Of a DNA stretch of 64,000 nt, positions 10,651 through 20,218 are shown piece by piece; positions within the stretch are counted from its first letter, which is position 1, and the number at the start of each line of letters is the position of its first letter. The notes under the pieces were generated by a model. It was given only the letters and a program-made list of their open reading frames with translations. It ran no database searches and had not been told where the DNA came from. The translations under genes and the position numbers were made by a program. Source of the DNA: Chitinophagales bacterium (GTDB lineage Bacteria > Bacteroidota > Bacteroidia > Chitinophagales > Chitinophagaceae); assembly GCA_017303455.1 (NCBI GenBank), contig JAFLBM010000002.1:124001-188000 (forward strand). The letters are read 5' to 3'.

Positions 10651-11880
10651 TTACGAGGCTTTCTTCAGCCTGAACATTCTTGTTTCGTGGCTTTGTACGA
10701 TGCCTTTCCATCTTTTTCCTTTACCAATTGTTTTATGCAGCCACAAATCCCTTATTTCATATTTATCGGTTAATCCAATTACAGGAAAACTGATTATGAC
10801 GTTTTGTGGCAAATCACTCCTGTTTAGGACAGCGATAGCAAAATCACCATTGGCTAATGCCTTTACAAATACGTTCAGCGTATCATTTTTAATTACCCTT
10901 ATTGCTTGCATGCCCAGTGCATCCTGGTTAATGGCAATCACTTCTTTATTCAATAAAATATTTTTTGTTGTCTCATTCATGTTGCGCAAATCATTGCTGG
11001 CATACAACGGTGAATTCATGATGGCCCATAGGCTGAACTGGCTTTGGTATTCCGTATCGGTGCAACCGGTGCCACCTCCGTCACCTGATGGCCCTTTCTT
11101 TCCATACAAACCAGTAATCAGCATATCTGCATCATTCCATTTACCGGGACCTGCATATTCAGCCAGTTCAGCATTTACATCTAAAATGTCCAGAATACCA
11201 TCGCCCCATTTTTCTTCAGGTTTCTTTTTCCATTTATCTCTTATATCATAGGTAGTACGCCACAATTGCCCGCCTGCTTCAGTTCCCCAGAGCCAGGGTT
11301 TTCGAGGACCCCATTCACAAACACCAAGCATTATATCCCTTCCACTCTTACGCAAAGCATCGGCCATCCGTTTATATCTTGCTTTTGCAGTGTCTGTATT
11401 TTCGGGTGCATTGCAGTAATCATACTTCAAATAATCAATACCCCATGAAGCGAATGTTTTTGCATCCTGCTTTTCAAAATGGAGACTGGCGGTATAGCCA
11501 GCGCAAGTAAGCAGTGCAGCATCAGAATATATACCCAGCTTCATTCCTTTGCTGTGCATATAATCAGCCAGGGCTTTGATGCCTGAAGGAAATTTTACAG
11601 GGTCGGCAATGATATTATTTTTATTGTCACGGCCGCCCTGCCAGCAGTCGTCAATAAAAATATAATTGTAACCAGCATTTACCATACCCACACTGACCAT
11701 GGCATCGGCAATTTCTTTCAATTCTTTTTCGTTTATTTTTTCTGCGAAAAAATTCCAGCTCATCCAGCCCATGGGTGGTGTGGGAGCCAATATTTTTCTA
11801 TCGGAAGTTTTTATCTGGCCCTGAACATAAAACGTACTCAGAACAAATAACAGAAAATAAAAAAAAGTTTTTTTTGACAT
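10651..11880 (-). CDS. Alpha-galactosidase, GH27, secreted
   Basis: This 409-residue protein starts with a signal peptide ending near VQGQ. The GH27 barrel begins with APTPPMGWMSWNFF. The nucleophile Asp is at about 154 in YLKYDYCN and the acid/base Asp at about 212 in LWRTTYDIRDKW. A beta-sandwich domain forms the last 100 residues. It should hydrolyse terminal alpha-linked galactose; alpha-N-acetylgalactosaminidases also occur in GH27 and would suit this locus. It lies between the sulfatase and the fucosidase in the same direction. All catalytic elements are intact. Confidence 0.92.
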   Translation of the reverse strand: MSKKTFFYFLLFVLSTFYVQGQIKTSDRKILAPTPPMGWMSWNFFAEKINEKELKEIADAMVSVGMVNAGYNYIFIDDCWQGGRDNKNNIIADPVKFPSGIKALADYMHSKGMKLGIYSDAALLTCAGYTASLHFEKQDAKTFASWGIDYLKYDYCNAPENTDTAKARYKRMADALRKSGRDIMLGVCEWGPRKPWLWGTEAGGQLWRTTYDIRDKWKKKPEEKWGDGILDILDVNAELAEYAGPGKWNDADMLITGLYGKKGPSGDGGGTGCTDTEYQSQFSLWAIMNSPLYASNDLRNMNETTKNILLNKEVIAINQDALGMQAIRVIKNDTLNVFVKALANGDFAIAVLNRSDLPQNVIISFPVIGLTDKYEIRDLWLHKTIGKGKRWKGIVQSHETRMFRLKKAS

Positions 11881-11981
11881 ATCAAACTATTTATAAAATG
11901 AAAACTGTATTACTCCAGCACAATTTCATCTGCAATAACACTACAGGTTTTCCTCTATGCTCAGGAGATAATGCAATTATA

Positions 11982-13307
11982 TTATTGCATCAGCAGTTCA
12001 ATCACCGTATCATATTTATCTTCCTGCAAAGCGCCGGTGTAAATAAAGATGCCTTCGGGTTGTTGTTTGAATTTTATTTTCTCCTTTGTCTTATAATGCC
12101 ATGCATTAACAACCTTTGCTGTTAAACCGGGAAGGAAAAAAATTTCTTTTCCCTTTCTATTGAGTAAATGCACAAACAGTCTTTTATTTTTACCGGTTAC
12201 CACGCCCCAGTCCTGTGCAGCAATAATATTCCCTCTTGTTCCATAAATAGTTTCGCCATATTGCTGCAGCCAGTCGCCCATTGTTTTTAAAGTGTCCACA
12301 AACTCCTGTTGAATTTTTCCATTGGGCATGGGCCCTACATTCAATAAAAAATTTGTGTTGAGGCTTGCCGCATTCACCAGGTAATGAATTAAACTTTTCA
12401 CGGTTTTATAATTGTTATCGGTGATATTATAACCCCAGGAGCCATTAATGGTTTCGCAGGTTTCAAGTGGCAGTGTTTCGGATGCTGATTGAAAACTCAA
12501 CCCTGTATGATTCTGTCCGGGCAGGTCTTTCTCAAACATTTGAAAATCTTCGCCGGGGATGGGGTCAAGATGATGGTTATTACCAATCAAGCACTTTGGC
12601 TGCAAACGGTGAATAAGCAAATAAATTTCTTCGTACTTCCAGTTAATCCTCGATGACATGTCTGCACTTCCTTCAGGGTTGGTTTGGTCCCAATGCCCGT
12701 CAAACCAAATAGACATTACCTCGCCATAATTTGTAAGCAACTCAGTAAGTTGGTTTTTCATAAATTGCAAGTAAGAGGCATAGTTGCTTTTTTCTGTTCT
12801 TCCTGTACCCTTTCCCGTTCGGCCGGTTTCGTAAGGATAATCACTGCGGTACCAGTCGAGGGTGGAATAATACAATCCGAGTTTCACTCCCTGTTTTTTA
12901 CACTCCTCCGCAAGTTGTTTCAACACATCTTTCCCATAAGCTGTATTGGTAATTTTCCAATCAGAGAACCTGGTATCCCAATTTGAAAAACCATCGTGAT
13001 GACGAGTGATGAAAACAATATATTGCATTCCCGCATTTTTAGCTGTTGCCACCCATTCAGCAGCATTAAACTGTTGTGGGTTGAAAATCTGCAACAGCCT
13101 GGTATAATCTTTTACTTTGATGTTGCGGTTGTTCATCACCCATTCGCCTGCACCCAACACACTGGAAGCCCCCCAATGAACAAACATCCCGAATTTATCA
13201 TCCTGGAACTGCTTTCGGGCAGCTCTATTTTCCGGTGTTGGATGATACGTTTGTGCAGTAGCGTGTAAACAGAAAAAAAGAACAATTGGGATAATCATAT
13301 ATTTCAT
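11982..13307 (-). CDS. Alpha-L-fucosidase, GH29, secreted
   Basis: The frame is open from 13355, but the start at 13307 gives a typical signal peptide (MKYMIIPIVLFFCLHATAQ) and avoids overlap with the upstream gene, so it is preferred (441 residues). GH29 landmarks are FGMFVHWG near residue 39, the FITRHHDGF segment near 99, and the nucleophile Asp at about 203 in SIWFDGHWDQ. It removes alpha-linked fucose, a common cap on mucin and N-glycans. It is 22 bases downstream of the GH20 gene stop. Linkage preference (1,2 versus 1,3/1,4) cannot be assigned from the motifs. Confidence 0.92.
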   Translation of the reverse strand: MKYMIIPIVLFFCLHATAQTYHPTPENRAARKQFQDDKFGMFVHWGASSVLGAGEWVMNNRNIKVKDYTRLLQIFNPQQFNAAEWVATAKNAGMQYIVFITRHHDGFSNWDTRFSDWKITNTAYGKDVLKQLAEECKKQGVKLGLYYSTLDWYRSDYPYETGRTGKGTGRTEKSNYASYLQFMKNQLTELLTNYGEVMSIWFDGHWDQTNPEGSADMSSRINWKYEEIYLLIHRLQPKCLIGNNHHLDPIPGEDFQMFEKDLPGQNHTGLSFQSASETLPLETCETINGSWGYNITDNNYKTVKSLIHYLVNAASLNTNFLLNVGPMPNGKIQQEFVDTLKTMGDWLQQYGETIYGTRGNIIAAQDWGVVTGKNKRLFVHLLNRKGKEIFFLPGLTAKVVNAWHYKTKEKIKFKQQPEGIFIYTGALQEDKYDTVIELLMQ

Positions 13308-13329
13308 AACAGAATATTTTAGTAAGTTT

Positions 13330-15666
13330 CTATTCCACCACAATTTCATCAGCAAATATCCAACCCGGCTTTCCCTCGCCGCTGTGGCCTGGTGGACAGA
13401 GATTGTTTTTTGCCGTTACACGGATAAAACGGGCAGGCTGTGTTGCAAAAGTTGCTTTAAAATCAAATAGTACATTGCGTTCGTTTAGGTCAATTGCATT
13501 TTTAATTGTTTTTATTTCTGTAAATGAAATACCATCGTTTGATGTTTCAAATTTTACAGATTGTGGTAAAAAAATCCAGTCGCCATAGTTTTGCAAACAG
13601 CCTAATGTAATGTTTTGAATATTTTTTGTTTCGCCCAAATCAATTGTTGCAATCATATCTTTTGCACTGAAGCCATGCCAGTATTTTGTTACTGCATTAG
13701 CTCCTCTTACACCATCGGTTAAAGAATTAGGCCCATCAGCCATATAATAACGGCTTACAGGATTTGCATAGTTTACATCTTTACCAATGGCCTTGTGCAT
13801 CACAAAATTTTGCTGAGCTGGTATGGCACTCATAATTTTACCATCAACTAATACCGCTGCCTTTAGCGTTGTGGAAGCGTTGATGGCAATGGGTTCTGTA
13901 TAAAATTTACTTTGAGTGGTAGGGGTTGAGTTGTCGGTAGTGTAAACTACTTTTCCCTTGTAAGCTTCTGTAGATAATGAAACAAACAACTGTCCATTTT
14001 GCGATTCAGGTTTAATAGCAGTTTTAAAATTCCCTTTACTATAGTTCCATCCCTTTTGTTCAAACGCAGTGAAATGAGGTTGAAGCCGTTCATTAAAACT
14101 GTTCCAGTTTTTATTTTCTTTTGGGCTCCATACCACTTCACTCAGCGCTAACATACGTGGCAGTACCATGTACTCTGCATGTTGAGTAGTGGGTACATAC
14201 TCTGTCCATAAATTTGCCTGCGCCCCCAATACATATTTTGCCTGCTGTTCATTTAGTTCTTTAGGAATTGGTTCGTAGTCATATACTTTTTTAAGTGTAT
14301 TAAATCCACCAATACCTACCGGTTCGGTGGAGGGGTCGCCCTGGTAATGGTCAAAGTACACCGGGTTGCCCGGTGTCATAATCACCTCATGGTTCTGTTT
14401 GGCTGCCTCAATTCCTCCGGCTTCGCCCCGCCAGCTCATAACAACTGCATTGGGAGCAAGTCCGCCTTCCAAAATTTCATCCCAGCCAATAAGCGTTCTT
14501 CCTTTTTTGTTAAGATATTTTTCCATTCGCTGAATAAAATAACTCTGCAATTCATGCTCATCTTTCAGGCCTTCGCTTTTAATTTTCGCCTGGCAGCGGG
14601 GGCATTTCTCCCAATGTTTTTTTGGAGCTTCATCTCCACCCACATGGATGTACTTTGATGGAAAGAGTTGTACTACTTCATCGAGCACATCTTGTAAAAA
14701 AATAAAAGTGCTGTCTTTCCCTGCACAAAAAATATCGTCAAATACTCCCCAGGTTTCCTGTACCAATTTTATTTCGCCCTGGCTTTGCAACAGCTTACTC
14801 ATTGCCGAAGCATTTGAAGGCATAGCTGTTGGTTTATCGGGAAAACAGCTTAGCCAGGGATAAGCAGCAATGGCAGCAGAACTATGCCCCGGCAATTCAA
14901 TCTCAGGAACCACCGTGATGTTTCTTTGTGCTGCATAAGCCACAATTTCTCTTACTTCATCCTGCGTATAAAAACCACCGTAGCGAAGGTTGCTATTACT
15001 CGTACCAGGATAACCACCAACAATTGTTCCATTGCGGTAAGATGCCTTTGTTGTTAATTCAGGATATTTTTTTATCTCAATGCGCCAGCCCTGGTCTTCG
15101 GTAAGATGCCAGTGAAAATAATTGAACTTATAACTGGCCATAAAGTCAATGTATTTTTTTATAAACGACAACGGGTAAAAATGCCGTCCCACATCAAGGT
15201 GCATACCACGGTATTTAAATCTTGGATAGTCTGTTATATTCATGCAGGGTATTTCCAATTTTGCGTTGGCTATCTGAACGGGAAATGTTTGCAGCAATGT
15301 TTGTATGCCGTACATAATACCTGCTTTCGAATTGGCCTTAATCGCTATCTTTTGTGCAGCAACTTCTATTTTATAACCTTCGTTTCCTATAGCATCCAGT
15401 TTTTCAATGCTTAGCTGAATGATGGTTGGACGGTTAACATTAACAGGCAATACAAAGCCTGCTACAGTTTTTAATTGCAGGTTCAAAAAATCAACTGCTG
15501 TTTTTAGCTCTTTTTGTTGTGGGTTGTACTGTACAGCAGCCTTATCATCTAAAACAAATTTTCCTGTTTTGGTTTCTATCTTAACCGGTTGGGGTATAAT
15601 ATTAAACCCTTGTTGAGCATAATTTGTTAATGGTAAACCCAGAAGTATAAAAAGTAGTATTTTCAT
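13330..15666 (-). CDS. Beta-N-acetylhexosaminidase, GH20, with C-terminal discoidin-like domain
   Basis: This 778-residue protein has a signal peptide (about 1-18) and a GH20b N-terminal domain (about 20-145). The catalytic barrel contains HWHLTEDQGWR near 185 and the catalytic Asp-Glu pair at about 345-346 in HVGGDEAP. A chitobiase-like domain (about 555-630) follows, then a C-terminal discoidin/CBM32-like domain (about 640-778). It releases terminal beta-linked GlcNAc or GalNAc, feeding the kinase and deaminase genes next to it. Multidomain exo-hexosaminidases of this size are common in Bacteroidota glycan loci. Confidence 0.93.
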   Translation of the reverse strand: MKILLFILLGLPLTNYAQQGFNIIPQPVKIETKTGKFVLDDKAAVQYNPQQKELKTAVDFLNLQLKTVAGFVLPVNVNRPTIIQLSIEKLDAIGNEGYKIEVAAQKIAIKANSKAGIMYGIQTLLQTFPVQIANAKLEIPCMNITDYPRFKYRGMHLDVGRHFYPLSFIKKYIDFMASYKFNYFHWHLTEDQGWRIEIKKYPELTTKASYRNGTIVGGYPGTSNSNLRYGGFYTQDEVREIVAYAAQRNITVVPEIELPGHSSAAIAAYPWLSCFPDKPTAMPSNASAMSKLLQSQGEIKLVQETWGVFDDIFCAGKDSTFIFLQDVLDEVVQLFPSKYIHVGGDEAPKKHWEKCPRCQAKIKSEGLKDEHELQSYFIQRMEKYLNKKGRTLIGWDEILEGGLAPNAVVMSWRGEAGGIEAAKQNHEVIMTPGNPVYFDHYQGDPSTEPVGIGGFNTLKKVYDYEPIPKELNEQQAKYVLGAQANLWTEYVPTTQHAEYMVLPRMLALSEVVWSPKENKNWNSFNERLQPHFTAFEQKGWNYSKGNFKTAIKPESQNGQLFVSLSTEAYKGKVVYTTDNSTPTTQSKFYTEPIAINASTTLKAAVLVDGKIMSAIPAQQNFVMHKAIGKDVNYANPVSRYYMADGPNSLTDGVRGANAVTKYWHGFSAKDMIATIDLGETKNIQNITLGCLQNYGDWIFLPQSVKFETSNDGISFTEIKTIKNAIDLNERNVLFDFKATFATQPARFIRVTAKNNLCPPGHSGEGKPGWIFADEIVVE

Positions 15667-15717
15667 TTTGTGATGTTAATTTAGCTGTTTATTAATAGTT
15701 ATTGATATAAGTAGACT

Positions 15718-17640
15718 TTAAAACTCCCATCTTACAAATGCTTCCATCGCTTCATATTCAGCTAAGCCCAGTTTATTATATAATATAGCCGTTGCGCTGT
15801 TTCTGTCTTCCGCTCTTTGCCAAAATTCACGGTTATCACTTCCCTGAAATACCACACCATCTTTCTGGGACTGATGTTTAAATATGCCATACCGTTTTTT
15901 TAATACCTGTTCCGGACTCATTGGTACAGCCATTTCAATTGCATCAATATCCCATTCGGCCCAGGCGCCTTTATATAGCCATACCCAGCAATCTTTCATA
16001 AAATCAAGATGCTTTATTTTTTCAATGGCTGCAAATAATCCATCCAGGCAAACCTTATGGGTGCCGTGTGGGTCCGCAAGATCTCCGGCAGCAAATATTT
16101 GATGGGGTTTTATTTGTTGTATTAATGTTGTTATGATATTTACATCTTCTTCGCCAATAGGTTTCTTTTCAACTGTGCCTGTTTCATAAAATGGCAGGTT
16201 TAAAAAATGAATATTGTTTTCCGGGATACCTACAAACCTGCAGGTGTTTTTTGCTTCTCCTTTTCTTATTAAGCCTTTCACATGACGTAGTTCCCGTGTA
16301 TCCATTTCACCACTTTTCTTTTCACTTAAAAAAGAAACCGAGTCTTTGTATAAATCAGTAGCGCCTGGTGAGCTAATCTGAAATTGCTCATTAAAATCTT
16401 TTACAAATTCAACGAATCGGAAAGCTTCATCATCTGCAACTGCAATGTTTCCGCTGGTTTGATAAGCCACATGTACGTCGTGTCCCTGGTCTGCTAACCG
16501 TTGAAATGTACCCCCCATCGAAATAATATCATCATCCGGGTGTGGGCTGAAAATCAGTACCCTTTTTTTTGATGGTTTTGAACGTTCGGGACGATGTGCA
16601 TCATCAGCATCCGGTTTTCCGCCAGGCCAACCGGTGATAGTATGTTGCAGCCCATTAAAAACATTAATGTTAATATCATATGCATTACCATGTAAGGCCA
16701 GTAAACTGCTCAATCCATTTTCATTGTAATCATTATTTGTGAGCTTCAATATTGGTTTATCGCAGGTTAATCCAAGATGTATTACAGCTTTTTTAATCAG
16801 TTGAGGTGTCCAGTTCACATCTTCAGTCAACCACGGTGCTTTTTTTCTTGTAAGCAATGCTGCGGCAGCTTCGTCAAGCACAATGGAAACATTTTGGTGC
16901 ACTTGTAAATACGAGGCGGGAATAAACTCGTTTACCGGGCCTTCTACAGCCAGCTTTACTATTTCTGCTTTTTTCTCTCCCCATGCAATCAGTACAATTC
17001 TTTTTGCATTAAGGATGGTGCTTACACCCATAGTAATAGCTTTGCGGGGCACATTGACCATTCCTGAAAATTCTGCTGCCGCATCAGAACGGGTAACTTT
17101 GTCGAGTGTAATTAAACGGGTTACAGAACTTATATGAGAACCCGGTTCATTAAAGCCAATATGGCCGTTTCGGCCTACACCCAGTAATTGAAAATCAATC
17201 CCGCCTGCATCTTTTATTTTTTGCTCGTATTGCTCACAATGATGTTTTATTTCATCCAAACTTATAGAGCCATCAGGTATGTAACAATTCTTTGGTTCTA
17301 TGTCAATGCAATCAAACAAATTCTCCTTCATAAAATGCCGGTAGCTCTGCAATGATGATGGAGACATGGGATAGTATTCATCAAGGTTAAAGCAAATAAC
17401 ATTCTTAAAACTGAGGCCTTCCTGCCTGTGCATTCGTATCAGCTCATTATATATTTTTTTAGGAGTGGAGCCGGTGGCTAATCCCAGTACGGCGTATTCA
17501 CCCGTTTTTTGTTTTGCACAGATTAATGAAGCTATTTCAGTGGCTACTGCGTTACAAGCCTTTTCCGCTTCGCCGAAAATGGTAACCGAAATTTTCTCAA
17601 ATGAAGGAACCTGGTGGGGAATTTTAATTTCTGTTATCAT
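15718..17640 (-). CDS. NagB-like (glucosamine-6-phosphate deaminase family) protein fused to a PIG-L/LmbE-type deacetylase domain
   Basis: This 640-residue cytoplasmic protein has two parts. Residues 1-300 are NagB-like, with the phosphate loop LATGSTPKKIY near 54 and the Asp of FNLDEYYP at about 87. The active-site stretch GVGRNGHIGFNEP keeps His160 and Glu165 but has Asn158 where classical NagB has an Asp. Residues about 365-640 carry a PIG-L/LmbE fold, with SPHPDDD as the metal motif and ADPHGTHKV downstream. Long fusions of this kind are known in Bacteroidetes. I recall a Bacteroides homologue described only as deaminase-like because of the same Asp-to-Asn change. Deamination of GlcN-6-P is therefore plausible but not certain. 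The deacetylase half could act on an N-acetylhexosamine phosphate, replacing a separate NagA; that is inference. Confidence 0.8.
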   Translation of the reverse strand: MITEIKIPHQVPSFEKISVTIFGEAEKACNAVATEIASLICAKQKTGEYAVLGLATGSTPKKIYNELIRMHRQEGLSFKNVICFNLDEYYPMSPSSLQSYRHFMKENLFDCIDIEPKNCYIPDGSISLDEIKHHCEQYEQKIKDAGGIDFQLLGVGRNGHIGFNEPGSHISSVTRLITLDKVTRSDAAAEFSGMVNVPRKAITMGVSTILNAKRIVLIAWGEKKAEIVKLAVEGPVNEFIPASYLQVHQNVSIVLDEAAAALLTRKKAPWLTEDVNWTPQLIKKAVIHLGLTCDKPILKLTNNDYNENGLSSLLALHGNAYDININVFNGLQHTITGWPGGKPDADDAHRPERSKPSKKRVLIFSPHPDDDIISMGGTFQRLADQGHDVHVAYQTSGNIAVADDEAFRFVEFVKDFNEQFQISSPGATDLYKDSVSFLSEKKSGEMDTRELRHVKGLIRKGEAKNTCRFVGIPENNIHFLNLPFYETGTVEKKPIGEEDVNIITTLIQQIKPHQIFAAGDLADPHGTHKVCLDGLFAAIEKIKHLDFMKDCWVWLYKGAWAEWDIDAIEMAVPMSPEQVLKKRYGIFKHQSQKDGVVFQGSDNREFWQRAEDRNSATAILYNKLGLAEYEAMEAFVRWEF

Positions 17641-17651
17641 ATAATTTCAAT

Positions 17652-19157
17652 CTAATTTTTTATGTGTAGTTTAAAAGTTGAAGCAGGCAACGATACTTTA
17701 TTCACTAAATTGGCAGTAGTAAAGGGCGCCCAGCCGTAGTAAAGAAATTCGGGTTTATGGGAAATTGATATTTCTACTTTATTTCTACTGATGCCTGCTT
17801 TTATTTCAGTGACACCATCAATTGAAAAACCTCTTAGCAGTTGCTCATCATTTGTTGAAAGGCCATTCTGAGAATATTGGAATTCAACAATAAGTTTTCC
17901 GTTTTTGTATTTGGCTGATAATGGCAACGGGCCAGATGGAATAATATTTTTATAGTACGTTTTATTCAAAGCCCATCTTGCCAGTCTTTCACCCACTAAT
18001 TTTTTATTGGTTGGATGTACTTCATTTTTAGATCCAATATCGCTGCACACGGCCATGCCACTGTTAGGAATCAGTTGGAGCATCTTCCTTTGCTCATCTC
18101 TAAACTGTGGCCATAGATGGCCTTTATATCGTATTGTATCTATTGAAGAAAGCTGAACAAAATAGAAGGGCAGGTCTGGTTGCTTCCATTTATTTCTGTA
18201 ATCATCTATCATAAATTTTGATAACGCAGCGTACTCATTGACTCTTTCTATTTCCTGTGCATTGCTTTCTCCCTGGTAGCAGAGCATGCCTTTTATTGGT
18301 ATTGAAAGCAGCGGCTTTATTCCTGCTTCATAAGCCATACCGGGTTTGTAAGCATGGTGTTTTCCATTTTCATCTTCCGGAGCTTTTTGTAAGACGCCGA
18401 CATTCTGATTTCCTCTTTCCCTTATCCAAACAGGCAGTGTTGTATTAACCAACCAATCGCCATTTACTTTACCTGAAAATTGTTTGCTTTTTTTCAAAAC
18501 TTCCTTATCAATAAACGTTTCCAGCGGGGCACCGCCAATTGACAGGTTTACAATACCAATTGGAATACCTGTTTCGCCATAAACTTCTTTGGCAAAATAA
18601 TAGGCAACTGCACTCATTAATTGAACTGAATTGCTGTCACATTGCTGCCATCCGTTCCAGTCATAAAATTTTTCAGCCGTAAGCCTTTTTATCAGGGAAT
18701 CTGAGTACGACACTCCAAATACATTGCGGCCCACCGGCGATGGATTTAATAAGCGGATATGCTGTTGATTGGAATAATGTATTTCCGTTTTCCAATGTTG
18801 CTCTTTAACCATTGGCCACTCCATATTAGATTGTCCTGTACAAATCCAGATGTCGCCAACGAGGATATTTTTAAACTCTATCCGTTCAGCGCCGGTGGCA
18901 ACGAGTAATGACTGCGGTTGCGTATTTGCTTTTTGCTTTTGGAAAATTACAACCCATGCTGAATCAGAATCAACCACGGTGTTTCTCTTCGTATTTGAAA
19001 ACTGTACACTGATACTACTGCCTGGTATTCCTTTGCCCCATATTCTTACCGGCTTATCCCTTTGCAGCAACATATTATCAGAAAATATTTCGGCTACCTT
19101 CAATTGAGCAATTGAAAAAAGGGGGCAAAATAATATGGCAGTAAAAATATTTTTCAT
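17652..19157 (-). CDS. Sialate O-acetylesterase (SASA family), secreted
   Basis: This 501-residue protein has a signal peptide ending near SIAQ. The SGNH-type serine motif GDIWICTGQSNMEWPM places the nucleophile Ser at about 110. A central GIPIGIVNLSIGGAPLE block and the GMLCYQGESN block complete the family signature. It removes O-acetyl groups from sialic acids, or acetyl groups from other sugars, so that the sialidases can act. Its start overlaps the stop of the preceding kinase gene by one base (TAATG), which suggests translational coupling. With two sialidases and a sialic acid lyase upstream, the sialate role is well supported. Confidence 0.85.
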   Translation of the reverse strand: MKNIFTAILFCPLFSIAQLKVAEIFSDNMLLQRDKPVRIWGKGIPGSSISVQFSNTKRNTVVDSDSAWVVIFQKQKANTQPQSLLVATGAERIEFKNILVGDIWICTGQSNMEWPMVKEQHWKTEIHYSNQQHIRLLNPSPVGRNVFGVSYSDSLIKRLTAEKFYDWNGWQQCDSNSVQLMSAVAYYFAKEVYGETGIPIGIVNLSIGGAPLETFIDKEVLKKSKQFSGKVNGDWLVNTTLPVWIRERGNQNVGVLQKAPEDENGKHHAYKPGMAYEAGIKPLLSIPIKGMLCYQGESNAQEIERVNEYAALSKFMIDDYRNKWKQPDLPFYFVQLSSIDTIRYKGHLWPQFRDEQRKMLQLIPNSGMAVCSDIGSKNEVHPTNKKLVGERLARWALNKTYYKNIIPSGPLPLSAKYKNGKLIVEFQYSQNGLSTNDEQLLRGFSIDGVTEIKAGISRNKVEISISHKPEFLYYGWAPFTTANLVNKVSLPASTFKLHIKN

Positions 19158-20209
19158 TAGCTGTTAATTCCAATGTCAATCAATTCCGGCCGGGCTTCTA
19201 TAAATTTTTCGAGTAACACAATTTGGTTTGATGCCCTGATAAGGTTTTGGCCGGGATAGGCAGAGCCGAAATACGCATCATCATTCAAATAATCCGTGAG
19301 AAACCGAAGTGCCTGCATATAAATGCTGAACTTGCCGGCATAGAAAAAATATTGCTTTTCAACCTGCGACAGCTCGTCTTTCATTTCGCTGACATATCCC
19401 TCAACAATGGCTTTATAGCAATCTCTGCGAATTGAAATTTTACTGAAATCAGCTTCCTCTTCGCTTACGGGTGATAAGTAGGTTCGCATCATATCACCGA
19501 CATCACTTATAAAATAGCCAGGCATTACGGTATCAAGGTCAATAACACAAATTCCTTTTTTATTACTGTCGAATAATACGTTGCTGATTTTTGTATCGTG
19601 ATGTGTTACCCTTTTTTTAAATGCCGGATTACTTTGTATTTTCTTATACTCATCTGCAATGGCATAGTTATTCTTAAGCGTTTTAATACTGTCTTCTGCT
19701 TTACTTTTTCTTTCATTGCCCGCAGATGCCAATGCCTCTGTGAATTGCTGATACCGAAAACGCAGGTCATGAAAATGGGGGATAGTGATTTTAAGATCGT
19801 TACTGTTTATTTGCGAAAGCAGTTTGGTAAACCTGCCAAACTGTAATGCAGCTTCAAAAGCCAAATTGGAGGTATTGGCTATATCAAATGAACAGGAGCC
19901 TTCTACAAAAGGAAACAACCGAAAATATCCGCTACCTTCAATATAAATCATTTCTTTTCCATCAATTGCTGTGACTGGTGCGGCAAACGGGTATTGAGGA
20001 TAATTTTGTTTAAGAAAATTTGCAATAAGACTGATATTGTCAGCAATATCATACGGCTGTTTAAAAACTGTATTGTTTATTTTTTGAAGTATATACTTAT
20101 TGCCAGCCGCTGATACCCTCCAGGTACTATTGATAAGACCCGACCCATATTCTTTAATGGACGACAAGTTGTTTTGTAAACCATACTGCGATAAAATAAG
20201 CTCGGTCAT
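19157..20209 (-). CDS. Aminoglycoside-phosphotransferase-fold sugar kinase, N-acetylhexosamine 1-kinase (NahK)-like
   Basis: This 350-residue cytoplasmic protein has the protein-kinase-like APH fold. The catalytic loop VTHHDTKISNVLFD gives Asp205 and Asn210, and the metal-binding VIDLDTVMPGYFISDVGDMMR block follows at about 222. This combination matches NahK, the bifidobacterial kinase that makes GlcNAc-1-P or GalNAc-1-P, rather than classical antibiotic kinases. No signal peptide is seen. It lies between GH109 and the esterase gene. It would trap hexosamines released by GH109 and GH20 in the cytoplasm. I saw no separate ROK-type hexosamine kinase in the window. Kinase fold is firm; the sugar is inferred from motif likeness and context. 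Confidence 0.78.
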   Translation of the reverse strand: MTELILSQYGLQNNLSSIKEYGSGLINSTWRVSAAGNKYILQKINNTVFKQPYDIADNISLIANFLKQNYPQYPFAAPVTAIDGKEMIYIEGSGYFRLFPFVEGSCSFDIANTSNLAFEAALQFGRFTKLLSQINSNDLKITIPHFHDLRFRYQQFTEALASAGNERKSKAEDSIKTLKNNYAIADEYKKIQSNPAFKKRVTHHDTKISNVLFDSNKKGICVIDLDTVMPGYFISDVGDMMRTYLSPVSEEEADFSKISIRRDCYKAIVEGYVSEMKDELSQVEKQYFFYAGKFSIYMQALRFLTDYLNDDAYFGSAYPGQNLIRASNQIVLLEKFIEARPELIDIGINS

Positions 20210-20218
20210 TTTATTTTC

